The translations under genes were made by a program, and so were the position numbers. Positions 36,168-46,082 of a DNA stretch of 64,000 nt are shown here, in pieces (within the stretch, counting starts at the first letter, position 1; each line of letters begins with the position of its first letter). Below the pieces are notes generated by a model. That model saw only the letters and a program-made list of their open reading frames with translations. It was not told the origin of the DNA and searched no databases. The stretch is from NCBI GenBank assembly GCA_014084085.1, contig NPFB01000005.1, positions 588,707 through 652,706 of the forward strand. Reading direction: 5' to 3'. This stretch comes from Hondaea fermentalgiana. Taxonomy: Eukaryota; Sar; Bigyra; Thraustochytrida; Thraustochytriidae.

Positions 36168-39100
36168 ATGGGGGAATTTGGGCGAGACCGCGAGGAATCA
36201 GAGCAGGCCGGCGCGTGGACGAGCTGGCTCAAGGCCAAGAGGCTCAGATACCTGGAGGCCTCGCGTTGGGCCACGCCACGCGAGCTCGCCGCCTTCCTGG
36301 AGACCAAAGGCTGCGACCTTTCTACGTGGGGCCTTGACAAACGCACGAAAAGCGTGGAGGCCCTCTTTCGCGAACTCGCGTCGTCCCGCGGCAGTCTTTG
36401 CGAGGCGAGAAGCGGGAGCAGCGGCGGAGAAGACGACGCCTCGCAAATCGTACGATGCGTCGCAGTTCTTCGCGTTCGAATCGTCAATGATCAAGGTGAA
36501 ACCCTTGTCCGCGAGCTCGTTAATATGCAGGGCGCCAGAATCCATATGCCGCTTTCCGCAAGGCTGCGAATCGGCGAGAGCCCATTCAAGGCGGCAGAAC
36601 ATTTGCTTCGCAAACTCACAGGATTAAAGGTGCGACGGGTTTCACGCCGCGGACTATTTCGGCATTCCTTTGCAAGTGACAGCGATGGCGGAAGTGGAGA
36701 GAATCCAGCCGCCAATCAGGATGGCGACAGGACTAACGAGGACGATGACGACGACGACGATTCCAATGATGACGACGATGATGAGGATGATGCCAGTAGC
36801 ACAGGCAAAGATCCTACCCTATCACGATCCTTGCTCCGTGAGATCATCTATGAGCCACTTCAGTTTGAGAATCCCCTCGAATACGAAAGTCTTTCATCTT
36901 CCACATATCCAACGCTTTCAACCATGTATCGGGTCAATGTTCTGACGCTTCGCGTAAGTGAGGAGCGCGGCGCTAGCTCTCATTTTCTTGTGGACGCAGC
37001 TGCAGAAAACGGAAAGGCGCTACAGTGGATATCGCGGCAAAAGGCACGTCTGGTTTACGAGCATCTCGATCTGTATCCTCGTCGACGGTCTCGCACTCGC
37101 GCTAAACTGGGCTCGAGCAATTCATCGTCGTCAAGAGACCTATATCATGCCACAGCTAGCTCGAATGACCACATTCTCGTTGGCCTTGGGGACGCCGAGC
37201 TCGAAGGCGGTCAGGCTGAAGGTCTGCGAGAGTCGCTTCAGGATCTCTTGGAATCCACGCAAGCCACAATGCTCGTGGGCGGGCCAAGCAAACGGTTCCT
37301 TGGCCCCGCCTCTGCGACAATGCCTGAGACCTCGAATGCTCAAATGGCCTCCGTGCTCGTCGACCTTGTGGCTCAAGCGCAAACATACTGGAGCGCGCTC
37401 CGACTTCGTCGGGTTCTGGGCTTCTTGCAAAAGACTAGTTGGGCCGAAGATGTCAGTGCTCACGGCTGGGTCGATAGGTCCAGCTCGTTTCTGAGCTCTG
37501 CGCCGCACGGAAGGGCGCATACGGCACATGCCTCAAGCGGAACCGCCCGTTGGCTCATGCATCGTTTGCAAGGGCCGCGTATTGACCTTGAGACCATTTT
37601 CAACACGGTCTCTTTCAACCGATTCGGTGGTCTCGCTCCTCTTCCGGACTGCAAATGGTTCAACACGATCAAAGAGCGGTGGGTCGACCAATGCCAGGCG
37701 GGCTTGAATCCCAAGCTTGGCTATAATTCCACCGAGATTTTTCGCATGTGGCTTGACGCCGCCAATCTCGACACCAGCAGCTACACGGACGAGATGGTGC
37801 GCAGACTTTTGCAAGAAACGCTCGAGGAGCGTTGCGACCTTGTCTTTCATGCAGAATCGCATAGGCTGCAGCGTGTTCTCCGGCTTGCCAAAGTGCTCAT
37901 TTATGATGAACTTCCACGATCTGCTGTTGATGACACACAAGGCCACTCAAAAATGCAAAGAGGGGTGCTCACTGCGCGTCCGCAAGTCGCTCGACGCTTA
38001 GTCTATCAGGAGATCAGCACTGCATCTGGAAATGAGCGAAGCGTTCAGAACGGGCAAGTCTCATGGGACATGGACTTTCACATGGTCCTCAATCAAAAGG
38101 CGCCAGGCCAGGCATATATGCTTGACGTCGTGGAGAATGTCATGCACAAATTCTTTGCCTCGGAAATAGTCGCGGATGGTACAAGCGCAAGCGAAGCCGG
38201 TCAACCTAGAATCCACTCCGTCTATATGCTTGAGCCAACGCTCGAAACCAACGTCTCACCATCTTTTCCTGGCCTTACCACCATTTACTATATTCACCAG
38301 TTTTGGGTTCGTCTGGAAGGTATTCCTCTCGATCGCAATTTCTACACGCTACTTCCGTCGCGGAGACCTGGTGGCGCTGCACAGTATTGCTTCTGGATGT
38401 GGATCGATGTAGAAAAGCATGCGCTTGATGACCGCACGCGAATGCTCAAGTACTTTGCTGAACATCCGAGCTGTCTTGGGAATCTACGTAGAGTTATGCA
38501 CGCCTCTAGGGCTATCACGCTGAGCGAGCAGCACGAGGCTGACATTACCGAGACGACGTACGTTAAGCTATTCATCAATCAAGTGCAAGAAGCCTGCAAG
38601 TGGAACGATCCTCATCTCGTTGACTTTGCTCTCCAGCAGCTGTGGGCAAGTCGAACGGGTCGCCAATGGAGTTTTGCGAGGAGGACCAAAATTCTTCTTG
38701 ATGCTCTCGCTGTGGCTCTCAACAGTAACGCAGTTGTTGCTTCCCACGCGCTGTTGGGCGCCTACGTGCGCATGGCAATCGGCTGCCCTGAAGCCGGCGT
38801 GCGCAATTCAAAGACGCCGGCGAGCTCAGGGGTACACAGTCAAAAGCATAAATCCCATCGTGGCGGTGCAGATACGTACCTGACAAGCTTCAATACAGTG
38901 CTCATCATTGCATCACTAATTAATGCCAGACCAACAGTGGAGCAAATGAAGGAGTCCCTCGTTGCTCACAATATTGAAAAGCTTTCGGCCGCGCCGCTTT
39001 GCGTCATGGCCGCCGCCAAACTTGGGCACGACAAGATGCTCCGCACACTGCTCGAGATGACACCACACTTTGTTAATGGGCCGTTTTTTCCGGGTCACGG

Positions 39101-41863
39101 ATCCCGCTCTGCCTCCTTGCGTCCTCTTTGGGAAAACAGGAAGCGCATGCTAAGAAAATTTGGCATTTCAGCAGAGGCAGAGGCGCTGCTTTTAAAGTGC
39201 GGCCACGGCCTTAGCATCTTCGTGCCTGGATTTGACGGTCTCGGGCAACAATCAGGCTCTGGCGAGGCTGTCGTACCGCAGCGCCGTGTCATTTTAGTCC
39301 AGTCTCTGATTACCTTCTTTCGAGGTGTAATGTCGCGATGCGGGCACCGCAAGAGACGTCTTCGGGTCGGGCAGAGCCCTATGCAACGGGTAGAGAACGA
39401 GGTCGATAAAGAGGGCCGAGGCCACTTTGAAGCGTACGGATGGGATCGGCTTCTGGCGGAGATTTGCCCCATGGAGCGAGCACGCCAACGCGTGCCCTTG
39501 GGAAGTGCCATGACGCGGGTTCTAGGAACCGTACTTTCTTTTTGTCCGCCAGACCACGCACTCTTTCGGATCTATCTCGAAGTCTACCTGGTGTCGATCG
39601 TCAGCGTATGCTGGAATGACGCAACCATTTTTGGATATGAGCTCGAGTCGCAGCGAATCATTGTCGAGTTTCTCGAGTCATGCAGGTATCCCTTTCATGT
39701 AGCTCTGCTAATGTCTCACAAGTTGCGTAAGCTTGCCACAAGTACCTCGTACTACAATGCCGAATTTAGCGTGCTTTGCAAGTGGGTCAGCGAGCAGTGC
39801 ACGGCGATGCTTGATACGTGCACCTCACAAGAAGAGTCGAATGCCGTCTTGTACGAGCAAATTCGCGTAGAATTGGAAGAGACGACCTCACGTTGCTTCG
39901 AACAAAGTTTGCCGCCACATAGGGCTGCAAGCATCATCGCTCGAACCAAAACGCAGGGCGGAGATGTGGCGACGGAATTTCTGCACCAAGTTATCGATCC
40001 TCTTGAGCGAGCGTATCAGCACATTCTTGTGACGATGCGCCCTCCTGCCGAGACCTCGGCTCTGTACATGGCCATCTCGCGGCGCATACAAGGTGTAGTG
40101 GCCTCGAAGTGGTTTCAAGGCACAAATGAGAATCAGGTGTGGTTTTATGAATGGTGGCGACCTGATCGGTTTCCTGCAGTCTATGAGCGCTACGCCTCGT
40201 CGTCCCTGGCTACTTTGGTCATCACGCTTGTCATTTTTATGGAGCTCGTCATCATGATGCCTGTTTGGTGTCTCGCCCCCTTTTCCGTCAAGCTTTCTAT
40301 GTGGCGTGACCGATTGGCCATCAACTCCGCCTACTTTAAGTTTCTGAGCGTTACCCTGCTACATTGCGGCTTTGTTGCTGTCATGTGCGCAAACGCACTT
40401 TCTCCAAGTCCGATCAGCGTCGAAATGACCGCAGTGCGTCCTTTATCTCGTGTGGAACGCGTCATGTACACCTGGGCGCTTGGTCTTGTGGCCTCGGAGC
40501 TTCAAGCCATGTATTTTAATTCACGTGAGTACTTTAAGAGCGCGGTGAACCTCATTGACTGTCTCTACCTGGTGTGCATCGTGGTTGCCTTTTGCTTTCG
40601 GGCCATGGCTCTCACCATTCCGTTTGACAAGGAGTATGCGCAGACCATACGCTGGATCCAGGAAGATGGCTCGTGGAACTCGTTTGCGGTTGTAAGTTTT
40701 TCGGAAATGAGCCTCGCCGTTGGCACCTTGCTTGCGGTGTACCGCCTGGTGCATTTGAGCAGTTTTCACCAGCGTCTCGGTCCTCTCTACGAAAGCATTA
40801 TCAAGATGGGCGGAGATCTCGCCTCGTACGCCTTTCTCTTGGTGATTTTGTTTTTGGGCAATGCTCTTTGTCTGGTGATTATGCTCCGACGCTACGACGG
40901 CGGAGGCGGCGTATATTTGGACTCTCTTGGTGCGGCCGAAGACGATGGCGAAAGCGCAGTCTCGATGCGAACGGGATTGCAGGGTGCCATGATCATTCTC
41001 GGTGAGAGTCTGTTTTCGGGGGAGATCCCTGGTGACGACTCGGTGGTCTCGATGACAACTGTTGACACTGTGGCCTTCTACACGCTCGTTGTTCTCCATT
41101 TACTTGTGGTCGTTATTGTGGGCCAAAATCTGGTAAGTTTACAGCTTCTTGCGAGGGCACCTGCGACGATGGATGACGACGAAGAACGACACTAACTGAC
41201 CGTATTGTTAATTTGGTTCACTTGCAGCTTGTGGCCATGCTAAATCTCTCCTTTCAAAAAACGCAAGACGCCGCAAATGTGGTGTATCTGAATGGGCGAA
41301 TGCAGCTTATCAACGACTACGCTGGCCTCCCTGTCGTTCCCCCGCCTCTGAATCTTGTTACGATCCCTTTTGAGATTTTGGCCTTGGCTGTGAACCATCT
41401 TCGATACGGAAATTCTCGCCACGTTGTACATCAGGTGGCGATGCAAGCTCGCGCGCAGCGGACCATGGGTCTCTCGCTGTCTCGAATTAAGTTTGCCAGC
41501 CCGGACGCAGTCAGTTCGGATGTAAGACTTGATGACCTTTCATCCAAGCGACTGTACAGTATCAACAACTCAATGCGTAAAGTTCGTGTCGCTGTTCTGC
41601 GTTCCTATTTTGACAAGGCCCGAGCCAATCTGCGCATGCCATCAGCTTCGACAGCGTCAGCACCATCGTCAATCATTCCAGCATCCTCTCCTTCTGCGAA
41701 ATCGAGAAATGAAAAGCCCTCGACCAATCGGTCTACGGGTGAGAGAGTCAGTGCCCAGGAGAGCGCCGTTTTGCGTTCGCTTCGCGCTGTAGTACGGCCG
41801 GACGCTCCGTCGCTTTCTCCGGCTGTTGCTGCTTATTTGGCGCGCGAGACGGCCGAGGACTGA
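36168..41863 (+). CDS. TRP-type (TRPM-like) cation channel with N-terminal Nudix-like segments (two exons)
   Basis: Exon 1 is 36168-41132 and exon 2 is 41228-41863; a 95-bp intron (GTAAGT..TTGCAG, CTAAC branch site) interrupts the pore-lining S6, joining VGQNL to LVAMLNLSF. The product is 1866 residues. Residues 1345-1665 hold six membrane helices and a pore loop (GLQGAMIILGESLFSGE, near 1602) arranged as in TRP channels. The long N-terminal region has a stretch near 136-155, GESPFKAAEHLLRKLTGLKV, that resembles a Nudix box but lacks its catalytic Glu residues, followed by YPTLSTMYRVN; a related segment FPGLTTIYYIHQ recurs near 705. Middle helices (about 820-960) are ankyrin- or TRPM-homology-like. 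The ATG has a perfect context (GCCATGG). TRPM affiliation is moderate; cation channel is well supported. An acidic D-rich run is at about 200-215. Confidence 0.85.
41133..41227 (+). other. Intron of the TRP-channel gene
   Basis: 95 bp, GTAAGT..TTGCAG, phase 0, with CACTAACTGACC branch-site sequence. Unspliced, the frame would stop at 41195 right after S6. Confidence 0.9.
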
Positions 41864-41902
41864 TTACAGTAAGGTAACGTAGAAACGCCTCCGCGAAATT
41901 TT

Positions 41903-42020
41903 GTCCATCATTCTGTCGCTGATCTTGCGGGCTGCTTTGTTTGCTCTTCGCCGCATGACCTCAGGAACTTTTCTGTCTATCATTCTGTCGCTGATCTTGC
42001 GGGCTGCTCTTTTTGCTCTT
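41903..42020. repeat. Direct repeat, about 45 bp, two copies
   Basis: ATCATTCTGTCGCTGATCTT and its continuation GCGGGCTGCT appear at 41903-41948 and again at 41975-42020, nearly identical, offset 72 bp. It lies between the TRP-channel stop and the ATG101 start. Confidence 0.9.
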
Positions 42021-42130
42021 GGCCTCGCAGGCCATTGTTCAAGGCCTGCCTAGCAACTCGCTCGCAAGTCCCCACCGACTTCTGCATTCGCATTCACCCT
42101 GCTCAGCCCGGAGCAAAGTCCGAAAGAAAG

Positions 42131-42973
42131 ATGGCGAACGTGGTGCAGCACGAGCTGCGCGCGCTGGTACGTGGCCACGAGCCGTCGCGCGGGCGGCGCC
42201 AAAGGCGGGCGAGATGGCGGGATGAGGGACGGGGTCTCTGCTGCGTCTTTCCGGCCGCGGCGGCAGGTGAAAGCTGAGACGAACAGATGGAGGAGAACAA
42301 GGGAGAGAGACGGCCCGAGGAAGACGACTGACATGAACACACGCCACGCGCGCGGCACGCTTTCGCTGGTGGATGGACTGCGCACGCTCAGGAAGTCGAC
42401 GAGGCGCAGGTGCGCGAAGCAGTCGAAGCTGTCGTGCACACGATCATCTTCAATCGTGCTCTGGGCGACGTCGAGGTCGAGGAACGCGAGCTGCTGCACT
42501 TTCCGACGCTCTCCTATGTGCGCTGCGGCGCCAAAGTCATCGAGAACACCGTGGCAGAGGCGCTCGATGGCCTCGAAGATCGTCTGGAGCTGATCGGTCC
42601 CGATTTGGTCCGGGGCGTCGTGGAGATCGCATTTTTTGATTCACGACAGCGCAAAGGCTTTCTCGGCCTAGGAGCCGTGACAGAGACGCGCGTGTACTGG
42701 GAGCGCTGGCGCATGCCTGTAGTTGTGCACAAGGGATCCTTGCAAGCTGTTGCCGCGGAGGACAATCTCCGTGACATTATGTTTTCTGTGCTGGAAAAGG
42801 CAAACACCGCAGCGCTATTGCCGCGCTGGCCACGCCTCGACACACCAAAATACCCAGCCTTTCCTTTCGAAGTGACTGTTTCGCCGGCCTCTGACGAAGC
42901 GCCAAAAGATGGTCTGCTCAATCAGCTTTTGTCCAAGGGCCCGCCCATGTCCATGCGTTTTAATGTGTCTTGA
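42131..42973 (+). CDS. ATG101: ATG101, autophagy HORMA-domain protein (two exons)
   Basis: Exon 1 is 42131-42166 (12 codons, MANVVQHELRAL) and exon 2 is 42392-42973, giving 205 residues; the 225-bp intron is GTACGT..GCTCAG in phase 0. Splicing yields LEVDEAQVREAVEAVVHTIIFNR (residues 12-34), the conserved ATG101 N terminus, followed by LHFPTLSYVRC, EIAFFDSRQRKG and the YWERWRMPVVVH strand. ATG101 pairs with the HORMA domain of ATG13 in the ULK/ATG1 initiation complex. Length is close to human (218). The exposed WF-finger Trp-Pro-Phe of animal ATG101 appears to be replaced by a Phe-Leu-Gly sequence here. The start context is strong (AAGATGG). Without the first exon the strand beta-1 would be lost, supporting the spliced model. 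Confidence 0.86.
42167..42391 (+). other. Intron of ATG101
   Basis: 225 bp, GTACGT..GCTCAG, phase 0, CTGAC-type branch site about 60 nt upstream of the acceptor. Follows a first exon of only 12 codons. Confidence 0.8.
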
Positions 42974-43124
42974 TTGGTGCCACTTTAATGGGGTTCCCAA
43001 CAACTCGTGTATCCTTCATTTTCCGTTTCTTCAACCTCATTTTTATTTCCATGTTCCGGTAATTTTGGCTACACAAGCTGAGTAGGATAGTGAGTGCGAT
43101 TTCATGGTGCATTTCTAGTACTGT

Positions 43125-45239
43125 TTAAAGTGTCTGATTTCGCTTGTGATGCGAAGACGGGCTACGCGGGCTACGGAGAGGATTCCTTGGCAATTGTACG
43201 TTTGGAATTCGCACAGAAAGTAATCTTGACCCAAACGAAGCGGATCGGCCTGGAGAGTCCGGAGAGGCGCTTCGTGCCGCAGCCAAGGCCGGGTGCTGCG
43301 CTCTGGCACCAGCCCGCGCACCTGCAGCTGCCCCCTGGTCTCCTAGTGCAAGCTCGTCAAGACCTTGCGTCTGGATACTGCCAGGACGCGCTGCCGACCA
43401 TGTTCCGTCTGCATTTGTGAACATGGGAGCCGAAGAAAAGATCTCTTCTTCCTGACCATGCGTCGACGGTGTCGGCGCAGAGCTCGAGCGTCTGATCACC
43501 TGCACGTGTTTTCTTGACATTCGCCCGCGAAAGAGAGCTTGGATCCGCGTTGCGGCCTTGAGTTCCTCGCGCATGTGGCGAAACCAAGCGCGAGTCTTGC
43601 GCCCGCGAAAGATGGCTTGAATTCGCGTCGCTGCGCGGTGCGCCGCTGACTCGGAGCGGTCGTTGCGTGTGTCGTTTGCATCCTTGGACGTTTCGAGATT
43701 CGGCCAGGCCGGTGTGGACGATTTCTGGCCGGCCTCCGCGCGCTGGCGCCACATGACAGGATGAAGCTTTGTCCGCGTGATGGCGCCGCGAACAATGGCT
43801 TGGATCCGCGTTGATGCTTCGATTTCAATGGGCGAGCCTTGTACTGGAGATTGCGGTTCACTCGCAGCGGCATCTGGTTTGGGAGATTGGGGCGATGGTG
43901 TGGTGTCAAAGAATCGCTTGCTGCGATCGCCGCGAGGGCTAAGCCCCCGCGCAGACCCAGCTGTTGAAGGCTCGGTCATGACGTGGCCATACTTGAGATT
44001 GATTTGGGAAATGACAGTTTGACCTCCGTCCTCGGGGACCCAGGACGAGCTGCGCTTGATGCGACGCTCGTCGCCGCTTTCCTCGTCACTGCCGTCATCG
44101 CTTTCGTCGTCTTCACCGAAGCTCGTCTCATTGACAGGGTCAAAGAAGAGAGTGGCGGCCGAACCGCGTTTTCCGGCCTTGAGGCGCGCGGGGGCTCCGT
44201 CTCCGCCAGGAAATTGCCGTACCGCGCCGAGACCGAGACCGTAGGCCACGACAGCGGCTTCCTTGGCTTCGAGTTCACTCATGTGCACGTATGGCAATTT
44301 GCGCAAAAGGACGAGGCCAAGCGCAGTGAAAGCAACGAGTGCCGAGAGAAGCGTGTTCAATAGGACGATAATCTCTGCCAGGACATCACCTCCCATAGAC
44401 GCGTAGTCTGCAATTCGGAGAGCAACAAGCAAAAAGAGGCAAAGAGCCACGAAGAAATTGCCAAAGCATTCGTAGCCAACGGAGAGCACGCTTGCAGAGC
44501 GCGCGGCGGCCAGAAGACCAAACACACTGACAAAGGCAAGCATGCCATAGAGCACGGCGATGGGAATATTCGGGTCTTCGCCTCCATGGACACAGAGCGC
44601 GCGGTTGTCGTCTTCGAGCGTATCGGTCTCCCAAATGAGGAAGGCCCCGATGAAGGCGAGCGCGATGACATCGGTGCTGTAGACGGCAATGAGCATAAAC
44701 TTGGGCGAAACCCTTGCAGGTCGCGGCTCAAGACCTCCTGCGCGGCGGGCACGGTTTCGGCTCGCGCGTCTCTCCTCGAGTTTCGACTTGATCGCGACGC
44801 AACCGAGCATTACGAAAAGGCCGGGTGCGGAAAGGAAGAAAAGCGTGGCGCTTGTTACGCAAGCGAGATGCGGCACGGTGGCCAGAATCGCTGCAACGTT
44901 GAGGAAAAAGACGCGCACGAGGAGGTGCTTGAGCCAGGGGCTAGCGAGACGCATCACTGGAGAATGATGGTAGGTGAACCAGGCAACGAGACCAAGACTG
45001 CATGCGGCAACGGTGATGCTGCTGGTGACGATGGCTGCAATACGAGCAGAGTCCTGGTCGGCATCTGGGGCGTAGATGCCCGGAGCAAAAGCGAGCTCTC
45101 GTCGCACGGAGTCCTTGACGACTTCGACGACGTTGGCGCCGCGGAGCGTGGGCTGCGACGTGACATAGTGGCTGCACAAGAGCACCGCGCCGGCCGTGAG
45201 CCACGACCGCGTGCCTCGTGGGGCGCCCAGAAGACGCAT
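43125..45239 (-). CDS. Seven-transmembrane class-C-GPCR-like receptor with C-terminal IQ motifs
   Basis: A 704-residue protein. Residues 1-29 look like a signal peptide (hydrophobic SWLTAGAVLLCSHYV, possible cleavage before Gln29). A short extracellular segment follows, with no ligand-binding venus-flytrap module. Seven hydrophobic stretches fit TM helices at about 67-89, 103-124, 127-150, 180-203, 225-246, 258-278 and 284-312. The TM1-TM2 link HHSPVMRLASPW resembles the P(I/V)(V/I)RxSS motif of class C (glutamate/GABA-B) receptors. The cytosolic tail has acidic and SP/TP-rich parts and three IQ motifs (TRIQAIVRG, TRIQAIFRG, TRIQALFRG, about 490-575). So a calmodulin-binding receptor-like protein is inferred. 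The ATG at 45239 is used, although a strong-context ATG at 45436 opens an overlapping upstream frame. Convergent with ATG101. Confidence 0.75.
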   Translation of the reverse strand: MRLLGAPRGTRSWLTAGAVLLCSHYVTSQPTLRGANVVEVVKDSVRRELAFAPGIYAPDADQDSARIAAIVTSSITVAACSLGLVAWFTYHHSPVMRLASPWLKHLLVRVFFLNVAAILATVPHLACVTSATLFFLSAPGLFVMLGCVAIKSKLEERRASRNRARRAGGLEPRPARVSPKFMLIAVYSTDVIALAFIGAFLIWETDTLEDDNRALCVHGGEDPNIPIAVLYGMLAFVSVFGLLAAARSASVLSVGYECFGNFFVALCLFLLVALRIADYASMGGDVLAEIIVLLNTLLSALVAFTALGLVLLRKLPYVHMSELEAKEAAVVAYGLGLGAVRQFPGGDGAPARLKAGKRGSAATLFFDPVNETSFGEDDESDDGSDEESGDERRIKRSSSWVPEDGGQTVISQINLKYGHVMTEPSTAGSARGLSPRGDRSKRFFDTTPSPQSPKPDAAASEPQSPVQGSPIEIEASTRIQAIVRGAITRTKLHPVMWRQRAEAGQKSSTPAWPNLETSKDANDTRNDRSESAAHRAATRIQAIFRGRKTRAWFRHMREELKAATRIQALFRGRMSRKHVQVIRRSSSAPTPSTHGQEEEIFSSAPMFTNADGTWSAARPGSIQTQGLDELALGDQGAAAGARAGARAQHPALAAARSASPDSPGRSASFGSRLLSVRIPNVQLPRNPLRSPRSPSSHHKRNQTL

Positions 45240-45833
45240 TCTTGGGTCGAGGCAGGACAGCAGCCAAATACGACTTTGCTTTTACCTTTTTCTTTTTTCT
45301 GAGGGAAATGGAATGCAGGCTCGTTTGATTTGACAGCGGCCGTGAGTGGCGGTGGCACCAGCAGCAATAGTAGTGGAGCTATTGTGTAGTTTCGGACACG
45401 GAAGCACACCCAAGTGTCCGCGCGTCGTTTATCCATTTTTAGAGCCAGCTCTATTTTCCAAGAGCAGCAGGTACTCCGCGAGCCTGGCCTGCTTGGCGTC
45501 CATTCTTGTGTCCCAGATGTAGCTCGTGCGTGGCCGTTGCTCGAGGCTCCGCGCCGCCATCCGCGCTGCAAGACCTCCCAACTCGGTCCTTCTGCGGGGT
45601 GTGTGCGCCGCGGAGGTTTTGCATAGCTGTTTCCTGAGAGTAGTTAGTTCCTAGAACGATCTAGTTTGGTTCCGGGAACATAGTCTACAAACATGTATAC
45701 TGCGTGCTTGTTCGACTTCAAGTTGCCATGGTGGATGAATGGGTGGAAGAGTGAATGGATAGATTGTCAAAATCCAATTCTATAATGGCAAGCAAAGAAA
45801 GGGATGAATGAATGAATGAATAATGGAACGAGT

Positions 45834-45868
<35 letters not shown>

Positions 45869-46082
45869 GGTGGACGTCACCTTAGTTTGCAGGATCCAAA
45901 AAAACTTTGCAGTCATAGCAAGCAAGCAAGCTTGTTTAAGCCGTATGAAAGCAGCTTGCAGACAAGGAAATAATAGACTCGAAAGAAAGCGTGCAGATTT
46001 TTTACGAGAGAGAAGAGAGACAGCTGAAGAGTCGAGGCGCTGTTATTTTTATTGTTTTTGTTTGTTTGCTTGTTTGCGCCGC
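45240..46082. other. Intergenic region with GA and AATG repeats and an overlapping upstream ORF
   Basis: 843 bp. On the minus strand an ATG at 45436 (AAAATGG) opens a 160-codon frame that ends at 44954 inside the receptor gene, out of frame with it; its first 40 residues have a hydrophobic run (IAPLLLLLVPPPLTAAV). A GATGAATGAATG repeat lies at 45802-45820, a pure (GA)n run at 45837-45865, and AAGC units at 45918-45931. No further gene. Confidence 0.5.
45837..45865. repeat. GA dinucleotide microsatellite
   Basis: About fourteen uninterrupted GA units, non-coding, downstream of the telobox Myb gene stop. Confidence 0.93.
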
